Shown piece by piece: positions 37,704 to 46,916 of a stretch of DNA of 64,000 nt (within the stretch, counting starts at the first letter, position 1; each line of letters starts with the position of its first letter). This DNA comes from Streptomyces mayonensis (GTDB lineage Bacteria; Actinomycetota; Actinomycetes; Streptomycetales; Streptomycetaceae): contig NZ_JACBYP010000014.1 of NCBI RefSeq assembly GCF_018982965.1, positions 45,561-109,560 of the forward strand, read 5' to 3'. Under the pieces are notes generated by a model. It had not been told where the DNA came from. It ran no database searches and worked only from the letters and a program-made list of their open reading frames with translations. The translations under genes and the position numbers were made by a program.

Positions 37704-37741
37704 ATGTGGGGCGGTGTTTCACGTGAAACACCGCCCCACAT
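37704..37741. terminator. 38-bp perfect palindrome with parS at its centre
   Basis: Positions 37704-37741 are a perfect palindrome (19-base arms). The central 14 bases are parS. It lies between the stop codons of the LppU-like gene (37687) and the leftward cca gene (37787), again the place for a bidirectional terminator. Confidence 0.8.
37716..37729. other. parS site, perfect
   Basis: GTTTCACGTGAAAC at the centre of the 38-bp palindrome. Confidence 0.93.
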
Positions 37742-37759
37742 GCGTGGCCGGAGGGCGAT

Positions 37760-37773
37760 GTTTCACGTGAAAC
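37760..37773. other. parS site, perfect
   Basis: GTTTCACGTGAAAC, 44 bp from the preceding parS and 13 bases from the cca stop codon. Confidence 0.93.
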
Positions 37774-37786
37774 AACCCCCGAGTAC

Positions 37787-39253
37787 TCACTTCTGCGCGG
37801 CCCACCAGTCCTTCAACGCTGCCACCGCCGCGTCGTGCCCCATGGGACCGTTCTCCAGACGAAGCTCCAACAGGTGCTTGTAGGCCTGACCCACGGCCGG
37901 TCCGGGACGGACGTCGAGGATCTCCATGATCTGGTTGCCGTCCAGGTCGGGGCGGATCGCGTCCAGCTCCTCCTGCTCCTGCAGCTGAGCGATGCGCTCT
38001 TCCAGCCCGTCATACGCGCGGGAGAGCGCCGAGGCCTTGCGCTTGTTGCGCGTCGTGCAGTCGGACCGGGTCAGCTTGTGGAGGCGGTCCAGCAGGGGAC
38101 CGGCGTCCCGGACATAGCGGCGGACCGCCGAGTCCGTCCACTCTCCCGTGCCGTACCCGTGGAAGCGCAGGTGCAGTTCGACCAGGCGGGAGACGTCCTT
38201 CACGAGGTCGTTGGGGTACTTGAGCGCCGTCATGCGCTTCTTCGTCATCTTGGCCCCGACCACCTCGTGGTGGTGGAAGGAGACCCGGCCGTCCTTCTCG
38301 AAGCGACGGGTGCGGGGCTTGCCGATGTCGTGCAGCAGGGCAGCCAGGCGCAGGGCCAGATCGGGCCCTTCGCTCTCCAGGGCCATCGCCTGCTCCAGGA
38401 CGATGAGCGTGTGGTCGTAGACGTCCTTGTGCCGGTGGTGCTCGTCCCGCTCCAGACGCAGCGCAGGCAGCTCGGGGAGGACGTGTTCGGCCAGCCCGGT
38501 CTCCACCAGCAGGCTCAGGCCCTTGCGGGGGTGAGGGGAGAGGATGAGCTTGTTCAGTTCGTCCCGGACGCGCTCTGCGGAGACGATGCCGATCCGCCCG
38601 GCCATGTCCTTCATGGCCTTGACCACCTCGGGCGCCACCTCGAAGTCGAGCTGCGCGGCGAACCTGGCTGCCCGCATCATCCTGAGCGGGTCGTCCGAGA
38701 AGGAGTCCTCGGGAGTGCCGGGAGTCCGCAGCACACGCGCCGCCAGATCGTCCAGTCCGCCGTGCGGGTCGATGAACACCTGCTCGGGAAGCGCGACCGC
38801 CATGGCGTTCACCGTGAAGTCGCGCCTGACGAGATCTTCCTCGATGGAGTCGCCGTAGGCCACCTCGGGCTTGCGCGAGGTGCGGTCGTACGCCTCCGAC
38901 CGGTAGGTGGTCACCTCGATCTGCCAGCTCCGGTCGACGTCCCCGACGCGAGAGTCTTTCTGCGCCCCCACCGTGCCGAAGGCGATGCCGACCTCCCAGA
39001 CCGCGTCCGCCCACGGTCGCAGGATCTTCAGTACGTCCTGGGGACGGGCATCGGTCGTGAAGTCCAGGTCGTTCCCGAGCCGGCCCAGCAACGCATCCCT
39101 GACCGATCCGCCGACCAGGGCGAGGGAGAACCCGGCCTCCTGGAAGCGGCGGGCGAGATCGTCGGCGACCGGGGCGATCCGCAGCGGTTCACTCACCGCG
39201 GGGGACTGCTCCCGACTCAGGACACTGGGGCTGACTTCATTGGCGTTCGGCAC
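37787..39253 (-). CDS. cca: CCA tRNA nucleotidyltransferase
   Basis: 488 residues. The class II nucleotidyltransferase motif GGSVRDALLGR is followed by NDLDFTTDARP, and the protein has the basic RRDFTVNAMA block and a downstream HD domain with HDIGKPRTR. It adds or repairs the 3' CCA of tRNA. The first 30 residues are poorly conserved. The gene is divergent from the DUF6049 gene. Confidence 0.93.
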   Translation of the reverse strand: MPNANEVSPSVLSREQSPAVSEPLRIAPVADDLARRFQEAGFSLALVGGSVRDALLGRLGNDLDFTTDARPQDVLKILRPWADAVWEVGIAFGTVGAQKDSRVGDVDRSWQIEVTTYRSEAYDRTSRKPEVAYGDSIEEDLVRRDFTVNAMAVALPEQVFIDPHGGLDDLAARVLRTPGTPEDSFSDDPLRMMRAARFAAQLDFEVAPEVVKAMKDMAGRIGIVSAERVRDELNKLILSPHPRKGLSLLVETGLAEHVLPELPALRLERDEHHRHKDVYDHTLIVLEQAMALESEGPDLALRLAALLHDIGKPRTRRFEKDGRVSFHHHEVVGAKMTKKRMTALKYPNDLVKDVSRLVELHLRFHGYGTGEWTDSAVRRYVRDAGPLLDRLHKLTRSDCTTRNKRKASALSRAYDGLEERIAQLQEQEELDAIRPDLDGNQIMEILDVRPGPAVGQAYKHLLELRLENGPMGHDAAVAALKDWWAAQK

Positions 39254-39479
39254 AACAGAAAAGGGTACGTGGCCCGGACGGAGACAGGCGCCTGGGCGGA
39301 TCGCCCACCGAATGCGACCCTTTTTGCACCGCTCCCCTTATAGGGGCACATACACGGCGACCTCGTTCGGCGACGGATCTTGTGGCCCACTCCGCGGCAC
39401 TTCCTCTCGGCGCACATCGTTACCATGCGTGGACGCACATTCCGACGACCACTGATCACGACGAGGGACGGGCGAGCGC

Positions 39480-41894
39480 GTGGCCGAGGCGGCAGACTTC
39501 CAGGGGACCAGTCCCTCTCCTGCCCGCCGGTGGCTCCGGCGCACCACGGCACTGCTCGCCGGGGCGCCCCTGCTGGCCGGTCTCGTGCAGCTGCCGGCCG
39601 CCGGCCCGGCGCACGCCGAGGGCAGGGCCGGCGCCCGGGCCGAGGCCGACGCCGGCCCGGTGGCCGTCGCCGTGGACTCGCTCACCCCCTCGGCACCCAC
39701 GGACGGCGACACGGTGACGGTGTCCGGCACCGTGACCAATACCGGCAAGCGGGCCGTCACCGACGCCCACGTGGGCCTGCGCGTCGGTCCCGAGGTCGAC
39801 ACCCGGTCGTCCGTCGACGCGATCGCCAAGGACGGCGACGATCTCCGGGGCCCGATCTCCCCGGAGATCGCCGACAAGTACACCGAGAAGTTCTCCAAGC
39901 TCGCTCCGGGTGTCGCCGAGCACTTCAACATCTCCGTGCCGGTCGAAGACCTGGACCTCGGCGCCGACGGCGTCTACGAGTTCGCCGTCTCGCTCTCCGG
40001 ACAGACCTCGGCGCAACCGTGGGAGCAGGTCCTCGGGATCCAGCGGACCTTCCTGCCCTGGCAGCCCGACGGGGCCGGCACCCGGACCAAGACCACGGCC
40101 CTGTGGCCGCTCGTGTCGACCACGCACATGGCCGCCGAGACCGGGCCGAACGAGGAGCAGACCCCGGTCTTCCTCAACGACGACCTGGCCAAGGAGATCT
40201 CCCCCGGCGGCCGTCTGAACCAGATGGTGACGCTGGGCAAGGACCTCGACGTCACCTGGGTCGTGGACCCGGATCTGCTGGCCTCGGTGGACGCGATGAC
40301 CGGCAGCTACAGCGTGCAGGACGAGGGCACGACCACCGCCGGCACCCACCAGGCGGTCGCCAAGCAGTGGCTCGCCGACCTGCAGGACGCGGTGGCCGAC
40401 AAGGAGGTGGTCGCCCTCCCCTTCGCCGACCCCGACCTGGCGTCCCTGGCCCACAACGGCACGGACGTCACCGGCTCGCTGAGCCAGCTCAAGGAAGCGA
40501 CGGACGTCGTCAACAACACGGTCGAGCCGATCCTCCACGTGAAACCGAGCACCGACTTCGCCTGGCCCGTGGACGGCGCCGTCGACCAGTCGATCGTCAA
40601 GGTCGCGACCTCAGCCGGCGCCGACAAGGTGATCGCTCGCAGCGACAGCATGCAGGAGACCGGCGGCCTGCCGTACACGCCATCGGCGGCCCGACCCATC
40701 GGCGGCGGGACCACGGCCGTCGTCGCGGACGCCCGGCTGTCCACGGCGTTCGACGGCGACCTGACGAAGGCATCGTCGTCCACCCTGGCCGTGCAGCGCT
40801 TCCTCGCCGAGAGCCTCTCCCTGGGCCTCCAGACCGAGAAGCAGCGCAGCATCGTCATCGCCCCGCAGCGCATGCCCTCGGGCAGCCAGGCCCGCGCGAT
40901 GGCCGAGGCGCTTCGGGCCCTGCAGAGCGGCACCTGGTCCGAGCCCCAGAAACTGGCGGCTGCCGCCTCGGCCAAGCCGGACCCGGACGCGACCACCAGG
41001 GTGCCGAGGGCCTCGTCCTACCCCTCCGCTCTGCGCAAGAACGAACTGCCCCACTCGGCGTTCGTGGCAAGCGCCCGGACCCAGGACGCGCTCGAGAACT
41101 TCAAGGTCGTCCTGTCGGACCCGACCCGAGTGGTGACCCCCTTCGGACGCGCCCTGAACCGCGAGATGTCCGCGTCCTGGCGGGGCCGGGCCTCCGAGGC
41201 GGCGTCCTTCCGCACCGGTGTGAGGTCGCATCTGGACGGGCTCACCGGCGGAGTCAGACTGATCGACAAGTCCGAGACGAAGCTCTCCGGGCGCAGCGCA
41301 ACGATTCCCGTGACGGTGCAGAACAACCTGGTGCAGGACGTCGGCCCCCTGGTGCTGCGACTCACCTCGACCAGTCCCACCCGCCTCGAGATCGGCGGCG
41401 CCGACTACGAGGAGCAGCCGATCTCGGTCTCGGGCGGCCACAGCCAGTCGGTGAAGTTCACCACCTCGGCCAACGCCAACGGCCGGGCGACGGTGATCGC
41501 CCAGCTGTACACGCAGGACGGCCGCAGGTACGGCGAGCCGGTCAGCTTCGACGTCAAGGTCACCGAGATCACCGCCACCGTGATGCTCGTCATCGGCGGC
41601 GGTGTCCTGCTGCTCGTCCTGGCCGGCTTCCGGATGTACACGCAGCGCAAGCGCGCCGCGGCCAGGGACGCCGAGAAGGCCGCCTCCGGCGATTCGGAGG
41701 GGTCGGAGGGGTCGGAGGATCCCGGGGACGACTCGGAGAGCACGGAGAACCCGAACGGGGCCGACGGACGTCTGAAGAAGGAGTCCGGGGCACCGGCGCG
41801 GGCAGGCGACCCGGAGCAGCCGAGTGACCCGACACCGGACACCGCAGCGGAAAGCGCCGACCCGTCCGGCACGGGTGAGAGAGTGGACCGTTGA
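39480..41894 (+). CDS. large secreted membrane-anchored protein (DUF6049-like)
   Basis: 804 residues. A signal-type N-terminus with basic residues (RRWLRR), a hydrophobic stretch (about 22-40) and an Ala-x-Ala cleavage region leads to a long extracytoplasmic region. That region begins with an Ig-like repeat (VSGTVTNTGKRAV). One C-terminal membrane helix (ATVMLVIGGGVLLLVLAGF) and an acidic cytoplasmic tail follow. The start is a GTG at 39480. It is the first gene of the run leading to murJ, a position also seen next to mviN in mycobacteria, so an envelope role is likely. Confidence 0.82.
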   Translation: MAEAADFQGTSPSPARRWLRRTTALLAGAPLLAGLVQLPAAGPAHAEGRAGARAEADAGPVAVAVDSLTPSAPTDGDTVTVSGTVTNTGKRAVTDAHVGLRVGPEVDTRSSVDAIAKDGDDLRGPISPEIADKYTEKFSKLAPGVAEHFNISVPVEDLDLGADGVYEFAVSLSGQTSAQPWEQVLGIQRTFLPWQPDGAGTRTKTTALWPLVSTTHMAAETGPNEEQTPVFLNDDLAKEISPGGRLNQMVTLGKDLDVTWVVDPDLLASVDAMTGSYSVQDEGTTTAGTHQAVAKQWLADLQDAVADKEVVALPFADPDLASLAHNGTDVTGSLSQLKEATDVVNNTVEPILHVKPSTDFAWPVDGAVDQSIVKVATSAGADKVIARSDSMQETGGLPYTPSAARPIGGGTTAVVADARLSTAFDGDLTKASSSTLAVQRFLAESLSLGLQTEKQRSIVIAPQRMPSGSQARAMAEALRALQSGTWSEPQKLAAAASAKPDPDATTRVPRASSYPSALRKNELPHSAFVASARTQDALENFKVVLSDPTRVVTPFGRALNREMSASWRGRASEAASFRTGVRSHLDGLTGGVRLIDKSETKLSGRSATIPVTVQNNLVQDVGPLVLRLTSTSPTRLEIGGADYEEQPISVSGGHSQSVKFTTSANANGRATVIAQLYTQDGRRYGEPVSFDVKVTEITATVMLVIGGGVLLLVLAGFRMYTQRKRAAARDAEKAASGDSEGSEGSEDPGDDSESTENPNGADGRLKKESGAPARAGDPEQPSDPTPDTAAESADPSGTGERVDR

Positions 41895-41938
41895 GGATGT
41901 CGTGGCCGGTGGGCCCGGGACGATGAGGTGGGGTAACC

Positions 41939-44326
41939 ATGAACGCGCCGTACGACGGTGACCGCGGTCAGGCCGTGGACGGCTCGGGGCACCCCCAGGG
42001 TCCGCCGCAGGACCCCGGCCGGACACCGCCGCAACCGCCTGCGGACATGTACCTCCAGGACGCCTACGACCAGGATCCCTACCGGGCGCAGGACCTCTCC
42101 GCGCAGGACCCGGTCTCCGAGGCGCTGTACGACCGCGCCTCGCACCCCCCGCCGCCACCCGGCGCCCACCCGCAGCAACCGCTGTACTCACAGCCCGCCC
42201 AGTCCCCCCATGCCCCGGACCCACGCGTGTGGGCCCAGCCCCCGGCCCCGGAACCCGAGGGCCCGACGCAGTACCTGCCGTACGGCGACGACCCGCGGAC
42301 CACCCGGTTCGTCGGCGTGGACGACCTGGTCTCCCAGGCCGGCGACCAGCGCCACGAACCGGATGCCTTCGCCCACCTCTTCCGCGACCAGCAGCACGGC
42401 GGCGGCCATCCCTCCTACGACGGCCGGTCCTCCTACGACGACCACACCTCGGTGCCCGCCCCGGCGCCCGGTCCGTACGGCGGGGCGCCGGGCCCGGTCC
42501 AGTACGGGGGCCCCCAGGGACCCGCGCCGTACGGGAACCCCCCGGCCCCCGGCCCGTACGGCAACCCGGCTGCCTCCTCCCCGCCGCACGAGCAGCACGC
42601 TGCGCCCGCGCCCGGCCAGTACGCGGTTGCCCCGACACCGGAAGCGGCCGAGGCTCCGCTCGAGGAGCCGGAGCCGGCCGCCGCACCCAAGAAGGGCGGA
42701 CGTGCAGGCGGCCTGCTGAAGTCGAGCGCCGTGATGGCCGCCGGCACGATGGTCTCCCGGCTCACCGGGTTCATCCGGTCGGCACTGATCGTCTCGGCAC
42801 TGGGCGTGGGCCTGCTCGGCGACACCTTCCAGGTCGCCTACCAACTGCCCACGATGATCTACATCCTCACCGTCGGCGGCGGCCTCAACTCGGTCTTCGT
42901 ACCGCAGCTCGTACGGGCCATGAAGGATGACGACGACGGTGGCGAGGCCTACGCGAACCGCCTGCTGACCCTGGTCATGGTGGCGCTCGGCGCGCTCACC
43001 GTGCTCACGGTCTTCGGCGCGCCCCTGCTGATCCGGCTGCTGTCCAACCCCGTCGCCAGTGACCCGGCGGCGAACGAAGTCGGCATCACCTTCGTCCGCT
43101 ACTTCCTGCCGTCCATCTTCTTCATGGGCCTGCACGTGGTGATGGGACAGGTCCTCAACGCCCGCGGCAGGTTCGGCGCGATGATGTGGACCCCGGTCCT
43201 GAACAACATCGTCATCATCGTGACCCTGGGCATGTTCATCTGGGTCTACGGCACCGCGGAAAGCTCCGGCATGAAGGTCACGAGCATCCCGCCGGAGGGC
43301 GAGCGGCTGCTCGGCATCGGTGTGCTGCTGGGCCTCATCGTGCAGTCCCTGGCCATGATCCCGTACCTGCGGGAAACGGGCTTCCGGCTGCGGCCTCGCT
43401 TCGACTGGAGGGGGCACGGACTCGGCAAGGCCGTCACCCTCGCCAAGTGGACGGTCCTGTTCGTGCTCGCCAACCAGGCCGGCGCCATGATCGTCATCCA
43501 GCTCTCCACCGCGGCGGGCAAGGCGTCTCCCGTCGACGGCACCGGCTTCGCCGCCTACGCCAACGCACAGCTCATCTGGGGCCTGCCCCAGGCCATCATC
43601 ACCGTTTCGCTGATGGCCGCCCTGCTGCCCCGGATCTCCCGCTCGGCGGCCGAGGAGGACGGCGGTGCGGTCCGGGACGACATCTCCCAGGGCCTGCGCA
43701 CGACGGCCGTCGCCATCATTCCCGTCTCCTTCGGCTTCCTCGCCCTCGGCATCCCGATGTGCACCCTCATGTTCGGCTCCTCGGGCACCAGCGAAGCCAC
43801 CAACATGGGCTACATGCTGATGGCCTTCGGCCTCGGTCTCATTCCGTACTCCGTGCAGTACGTCGTCCTGCGCGCCTTCTACGCCTACGAGGACACGCGG
43901 ACCCCCTTCTACAACACGGTCATCGTGGCAATCGTCAATGCCTCCGCCTCCGGGCTGTGTTACCTCCTGCTGCCCGCCCGCTGGGCCGTTGTCGGCATGG
44001 CCGCCTCCTACGGCCTGGCCTACGTGATCGGCGTGGGTGTCGCCTGGCGCAGGCTGCGCAAGCGGCTCGGCGGAGACCTGGACGGCGCCCGGGTGCTGCG
44101 GACGTACGCACGGCTGTGCATCGCCTCCGTGCCGGCCGCCCTGATCAGCGGTGCCGCCTGCTACGCCATCGGCCACGCGCTCGGTCAGGGCGCCGTGGGG
44201 TCGCTCGCCGCGCTGCTGGCCGGCGGGCTGCTGCTGTTCGGTGTCTTCTTCGTGGCCGCCCGCCGCATGCGCATCGAGGAAGTCAACTCTCTGGTCGGCA
44301 TGGTGCGCGGACGCCTGGGACGCTGA
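41939..44326 (+). CDS. murJ: lipid II flippase MurJ (MviN)
   Basis: 795 residues. The first 250 residues are proline-, glutamine- and tyrosine-rich and probably disordered, which is far longer than in E. coli. From about 255 the MurJ core follows: AGTMVSRLTGFIRSAL, LPTMIYILTVGGGLNSVFVPQLV, and about 14 helices. It flips lipid-linked peptidoglycan precursor across the membrane. The ATG is 44 bp after the DUF6049 gene. The pseudokinase gene follows and, by comparison with mycobacterial MviN, is a functional partner. Confidence 0.93.
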   Translation: MNAPYDGDRGQAVDGSGHPQGPPQDPGRTPPQPPADMYLQDAYDQDPYRAQDLSAQDPVSEALYDRASHPPPPPGAHPQQPLYSQPAQSPHAPDPRVWAQPPAPEPEGPTQYLPYGDDPRTTRFVGVDDLVSQAGDQRHEPDAFAHLFRDQQHGGGHPSYDGRSSYDDHTSVPAPAPGPYGGAPGPVQYGGPQGPAPYGNPPAPGPYGNPAASSPPHEQHAAPAPGQYAVAPTPEAAEAPLEEPEPAAAPKKGGRAGGLLKSSAVMAAGTMVSRLTGFIRSALIVSALGVGLLGDTFQVAYQLPTMIYILTVGGGLNSVFVPQLVRAMKDDDDGGEAYANRLLTLVMVALGALTVLTVFGAPLLIRLLSNPVASDPAANEVGITFVRYFLPSIFFMGLHVVMGQVLNARGRFGAMMWTPVLNNIVIIVTLGMFIWVYGTAESSGMKVTSIPPEGERLLGIGVLLGLIVQSLAMIPYLRETGFRLRPRFDWRGHGLGKAVTLAKWTVLFVLANQAGAMIVIQLSTAAGKASPVDGTGFAAYANAQLIWGLPQAIITVSLMAALLPRISRSAAEEDGGAVRDDISQGLRTTAVAIIPVSFGFLALGIPMCTLMFGSSGTSEATNMGYMLMAFGLGLIPYSVQYVVLRAFYAYEDTRTPFYNTVIVAIVNASASGLCYLLLPARWAVVGMAASYGLAYVIGVGVAWRRLRKRLGGDLDGARVLRTYARLCIASVPAALISGAACYAIGHALGQGAVGSLAALLAGGLLLFGVFFVAARRMRIEEVNSLVGMVRGRLGR

Positions 44327-44465
44327 GAGCCGGGGTAGGCGCACAACCATCGTCCGCCGCCGTGTGTCGTGCATAGCGGCGGACTGTGGGCACAATTGGG
44401 TTCGGCGTCGGACGCGCTGATCGGAAGTCGGACGACGCGCACGGAATGGGGAGGCAGGAACGACG

Positions 44466-46163
44466 GTGGCGGAACGGAGCACAGCTGCCGTCGACGTGGC
44501 AGACAACAGCGGTGAAGAACCGCTGACCGCACAGGCGGACCAGTCCACGGCCGACGGGGTGGCCAACAACCGGGAGCGGGACACGGACAGCGACGAGGTA
44601 CAAGGGGCCCCCACGGGCGAGGACTCCGGCACGTCCTCGCCTCCCGACCCGCACAGCGGACACAAGCTCGCCAGACGCTACCGCCTCGAGGAATGCGTCA
44701 CCCGTCTGGACGGCTTCAGCAGTTGGCGCGCCGTCGACGAGAAGCTCCGCCGGGCCGTCGGCGTCCACATCCTTCCGGCCGACCATGCCCGGGCCCGGTC
44801 GGTGCTGGCCTCCGCACGCTCCTCCGCCCTGCTCGGCGATCCCCGCTTCGTCCAGGTGCTGGACGCCGTGGAGGACGAGGACCTCGTCTACGTCGTTCAC
44901 GAATGGCTCCCCGACGCCACCGAGCTGACCGCTCTGCTCGCCTCCGGACCCCTGGAGGTGTACGACGCCTACCAGATGGTCAGTCAGGTCGCGGCAGCCA
45001 TGGCGGCCGCCCATCGCGAGGGCCTGTCCCACCTGAGGCTGAGCCCCAACGCGGTACTGCGCACGTCCACGGGCCAGTGGCGGATCCGCGGACTCGCCGT
45101 CAACGCCGCGCTGCGCGGGATCAGTTCCGACACCCCGCAGCGCACCGACACCGAGGCCATCGGCGCCCTGCTGTACGCCACGCTCACCCAGCGCTGGCCC
45201 TACGAGGACGATGCCCACGGTCTGGTCGGCCTGCCGAAGGACATCGGTCTCATCCCTCCGGACCAGGTGCGTGCGGGTGTCCACCGGGGCCTGTCGGAGC
45301 TCGCCATGCGGGCGCTCGCCAACGACGGGGCGACCGCTTCCCGGCACGAGGCACCGTGCACCACGCCGGAGGAGCTGGTGAAGGCGATCGGCGAGATGCC
45401 CCGCATCCGCCCGCCGGAACCGGCGTACACCGCCCCGCCCGCGTACCAGGGCACGGCCTATCAGCAGGGCGCCTACGGCCGCTCGGCACCACGCCCCGGC
45501 ACTGCCCAGCCGGCACCGACGCCGCCGCCTCCGTTGCAGAGCCGTACCGGCAAGGCACTCAAGTGGGGCGTCTCCGCACTGCTGATCGCCGCGCTCGGCC
45601 TCGGCAGCTGGCAGCTGGCGGACGCGCTCATGGAGCGGGGCGGCAAGGCCGACGACCCGGACCGGACACAGACGGTGGACGGCGACAACGACAAGGGCCC
45701 GAAGGCACCCACGTCCGGCAAACCGGTCTCGATCACCGGGGCGCGGGACTTCGACCCCTTCGGCGACCAGTCCGAGAAGCCGTCCGAGGTGGGCAACGTC
45801 TACGACAACGACCCGTCCACCTACTGGCAGACGGACTACTATCTCAGCTCCGACTTCGGCCGCCTCAAGGACGGGGTCGGCGTCATCCTGGACCTCGGCA
45901 AGGTCCAGCAGGTCGGAAAGGTGACCGTCACCTTCCTCGGGAACACGTCCGTCGAACTGCGCAGCGCGAGCGCGGACGCCGCAGGGGAGCCGACCTCCTT
46001 CGACGGCTTCCAGAAGGTTGCCGAAGGCTCTGGCACGACGGTGGAACTCAAGCCGGGCAAGGCGCTCAAGAGCCGGTACCTCCTGGTGTGGCTCACCGAT
46101 CTGCCGATGCAGGCGAACGGCGAATGGCGCGGCCGCCTGGCCGACGTCAAGGTGACCAGCTGA
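44466..46163 (+). CDS. membrane pseudokinase with C-terminal discoidin-like domain (MurJ partner)
   Basis: 565 residues. A serine/threonine-kinase-like domain spans about 68-310 but lacks the catalytic residues. The beta-3 lysine position reads VGVHIL, the catalytic loop is HLRLSPNAVL (189-198) instead of HRDxKxxN, and RGL (208-210) replaces DFG. A membrane helix (about 365-385) links to an external F5/8-type beta domain (NVYDNDPSTYWQTDYY). In M. tuberculosis MviN the flippase, pseudokinase and a similar external domain are one protein; here they are two genes. It probably scaffolds MurJ via FHA-type adaptors (inference). Confidence 0.85.
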   Translation: MAERSTAAVDVADNSGEEPLTAQADQSTADGVANNRERDTDSDEVQGAPTGEDSGTSSPPDPHSGHKLARRYRLEECVTRLDGFSSWRAVDEKLRRAVGVHILPADHARARSVLASARSSALLGDPRFVQVLDAVEDEDLVYVVHEWLPDATELTALLASGPLEVYDAYQMVSQVAAAMAAAHREGLSHLRLSPNAVLRTSTGQWRIRGLAVNAALRGISSDTPQRTDTEAIGALLYATLTQRWPYEDDAHGLVGLPKDIGLIPPDQVRAGVHRGLSELAMRALANDGATASRHEAPCTTPEELVKAIGEMPRIRPPEPAYTAPPAYQGTAYQQGAYGRSAPRPGTAQPAPTPPPPLQSRTGKALKWGVSALLIAALGLGSWQLADALMERGGKADDPDRTQTVDGDNDKGPKAPTSGKPVSITGARDFDPFGDQSEKPSEVGNVYDNDPSTYWQTDYYLSSDFGRLKDGVGVILDLGKVQQVGKVTVTFLGNTSVELRSASADAAGEPTSFDGFQKVAEGSGTTVELKPGKALKSRYLLVWLTDLPMQANGEWRGRLADVKVTS

Positions 46164-46190
46164 CGGCATCCGACTCGAAGAGGGAGTGTG

Positions 46191-46916
46191 ATGGCGAGCG
46201 GCACGAGTCATGACGGCGTGGCCGATCAGGAGCTGCTCGCCCGCCATGTCGAGGGAGACCCCGACGCCTTCGGCGAGCTGGTGCGCCGGCACCGGGACCG
46301 CCTGTGGGCCGTGGCCCTTCGGACGCTCGGGGACCGTGAGGAAGCTGCTGACGCCGTCCAGGACGCGCTCGTCTCCGCCTACCGGGCCGCCCACACCTTC
46401 CGTGGGCAGGCAGCCGTCACCACCTGGCTGCACCGGATCACCGTGAACGCCTGTCTGGACCGTGCCCGCAAGGCCGCCTCACGGAAGACCGCGCCCGTCG
46501 ACGACACCGAGCGCCTGGAGCAGCTCCTGGAGCCGCACGAGTCGGCCTCCGCTCCCGCCGAACGCAACGACCTGCACCGCCAGCTGCTGGAGGCCCTGGG
46601 CACGCTGCCGGAGGACCAGCGGGCCGCCCTGGTCCTGGTGGACATGCAGGGTTACCCCGTCGCTGAGGCCGCCCGGGTCCTCGATGTGCCGACCGGCACG
46701 ATCAAGAGCCGATGCGCCCGCGGCAGAGCCAGACTGCTTCCGCTCCTCACCCATCTCCGTCCGGAGGGCAGCGGCGGAACGACGAGACGGGGCACGGAGC
46801 GGAACCGGACGCCGGGGGCATCCGTCCCACCCGCAGCGGGACCGCGCCGTGCGGATCCGACGGGAACAGGGCCGAGCGATTCAACCGCAGTGAAGGGCGG
46901 AGGTGGACGAGCGTGA
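46191..46916 (+). CDS. sigM: ECF sigma factor SigM-like
   Basis: 241 residues. Region 2 (DPDAFGELVRRHRDRLWAVALRT… DAVQDALVSAYRAAHTFRGQAAVTTWLHRITVNACLDR) and region 4 (LPEDQRAALVLVDMQGYPVAEAARVLDVPTGTIKSR) are complete, and a disordered tail of about 50 residues is added. By synteny with mycobacteria (mviN-sigM-anti-sigma-trxB-trxC) it is SigM. I use the ATG at 46191 with GGGAG at proper distance; a GTG one codon upstream is less likely. The stop overlaps the anti-sigma start by 4 bp. Confidence 0.9.
   Translation: MASGTSHDGVADQELLARHVEGDPDAFGELVRRHRDRLWAVALRTLGDREEAADAVQDALVSAYRAAHTFRGQAAVTTWLHRITVNACLDRARKAASRKTAPVDDTERLEQLLEPHESASAPAERNDLHRQLLEALGTLPEDQRAALVLVDMQGYPVAEAARVLDVPTGTIKSRCARGRARLLPLLTHLRPEGSGGTTRRGTERNRTPGASVPPAAGPRRADPTGTGPSDSTAVKGGGGRA

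Noticed and set aside
40533..40546. CCTCCACGTGAAAC inside the DUF6049 gene as a parS site
   Set aside because: Three mismatches, all in the left half; likely chance in coding sequence.
42188..44665. Minus-strand open frame of 825 codons over murJ
   Set aside because: Antisense shadow with biased composition; murJ itself is unambiguous.
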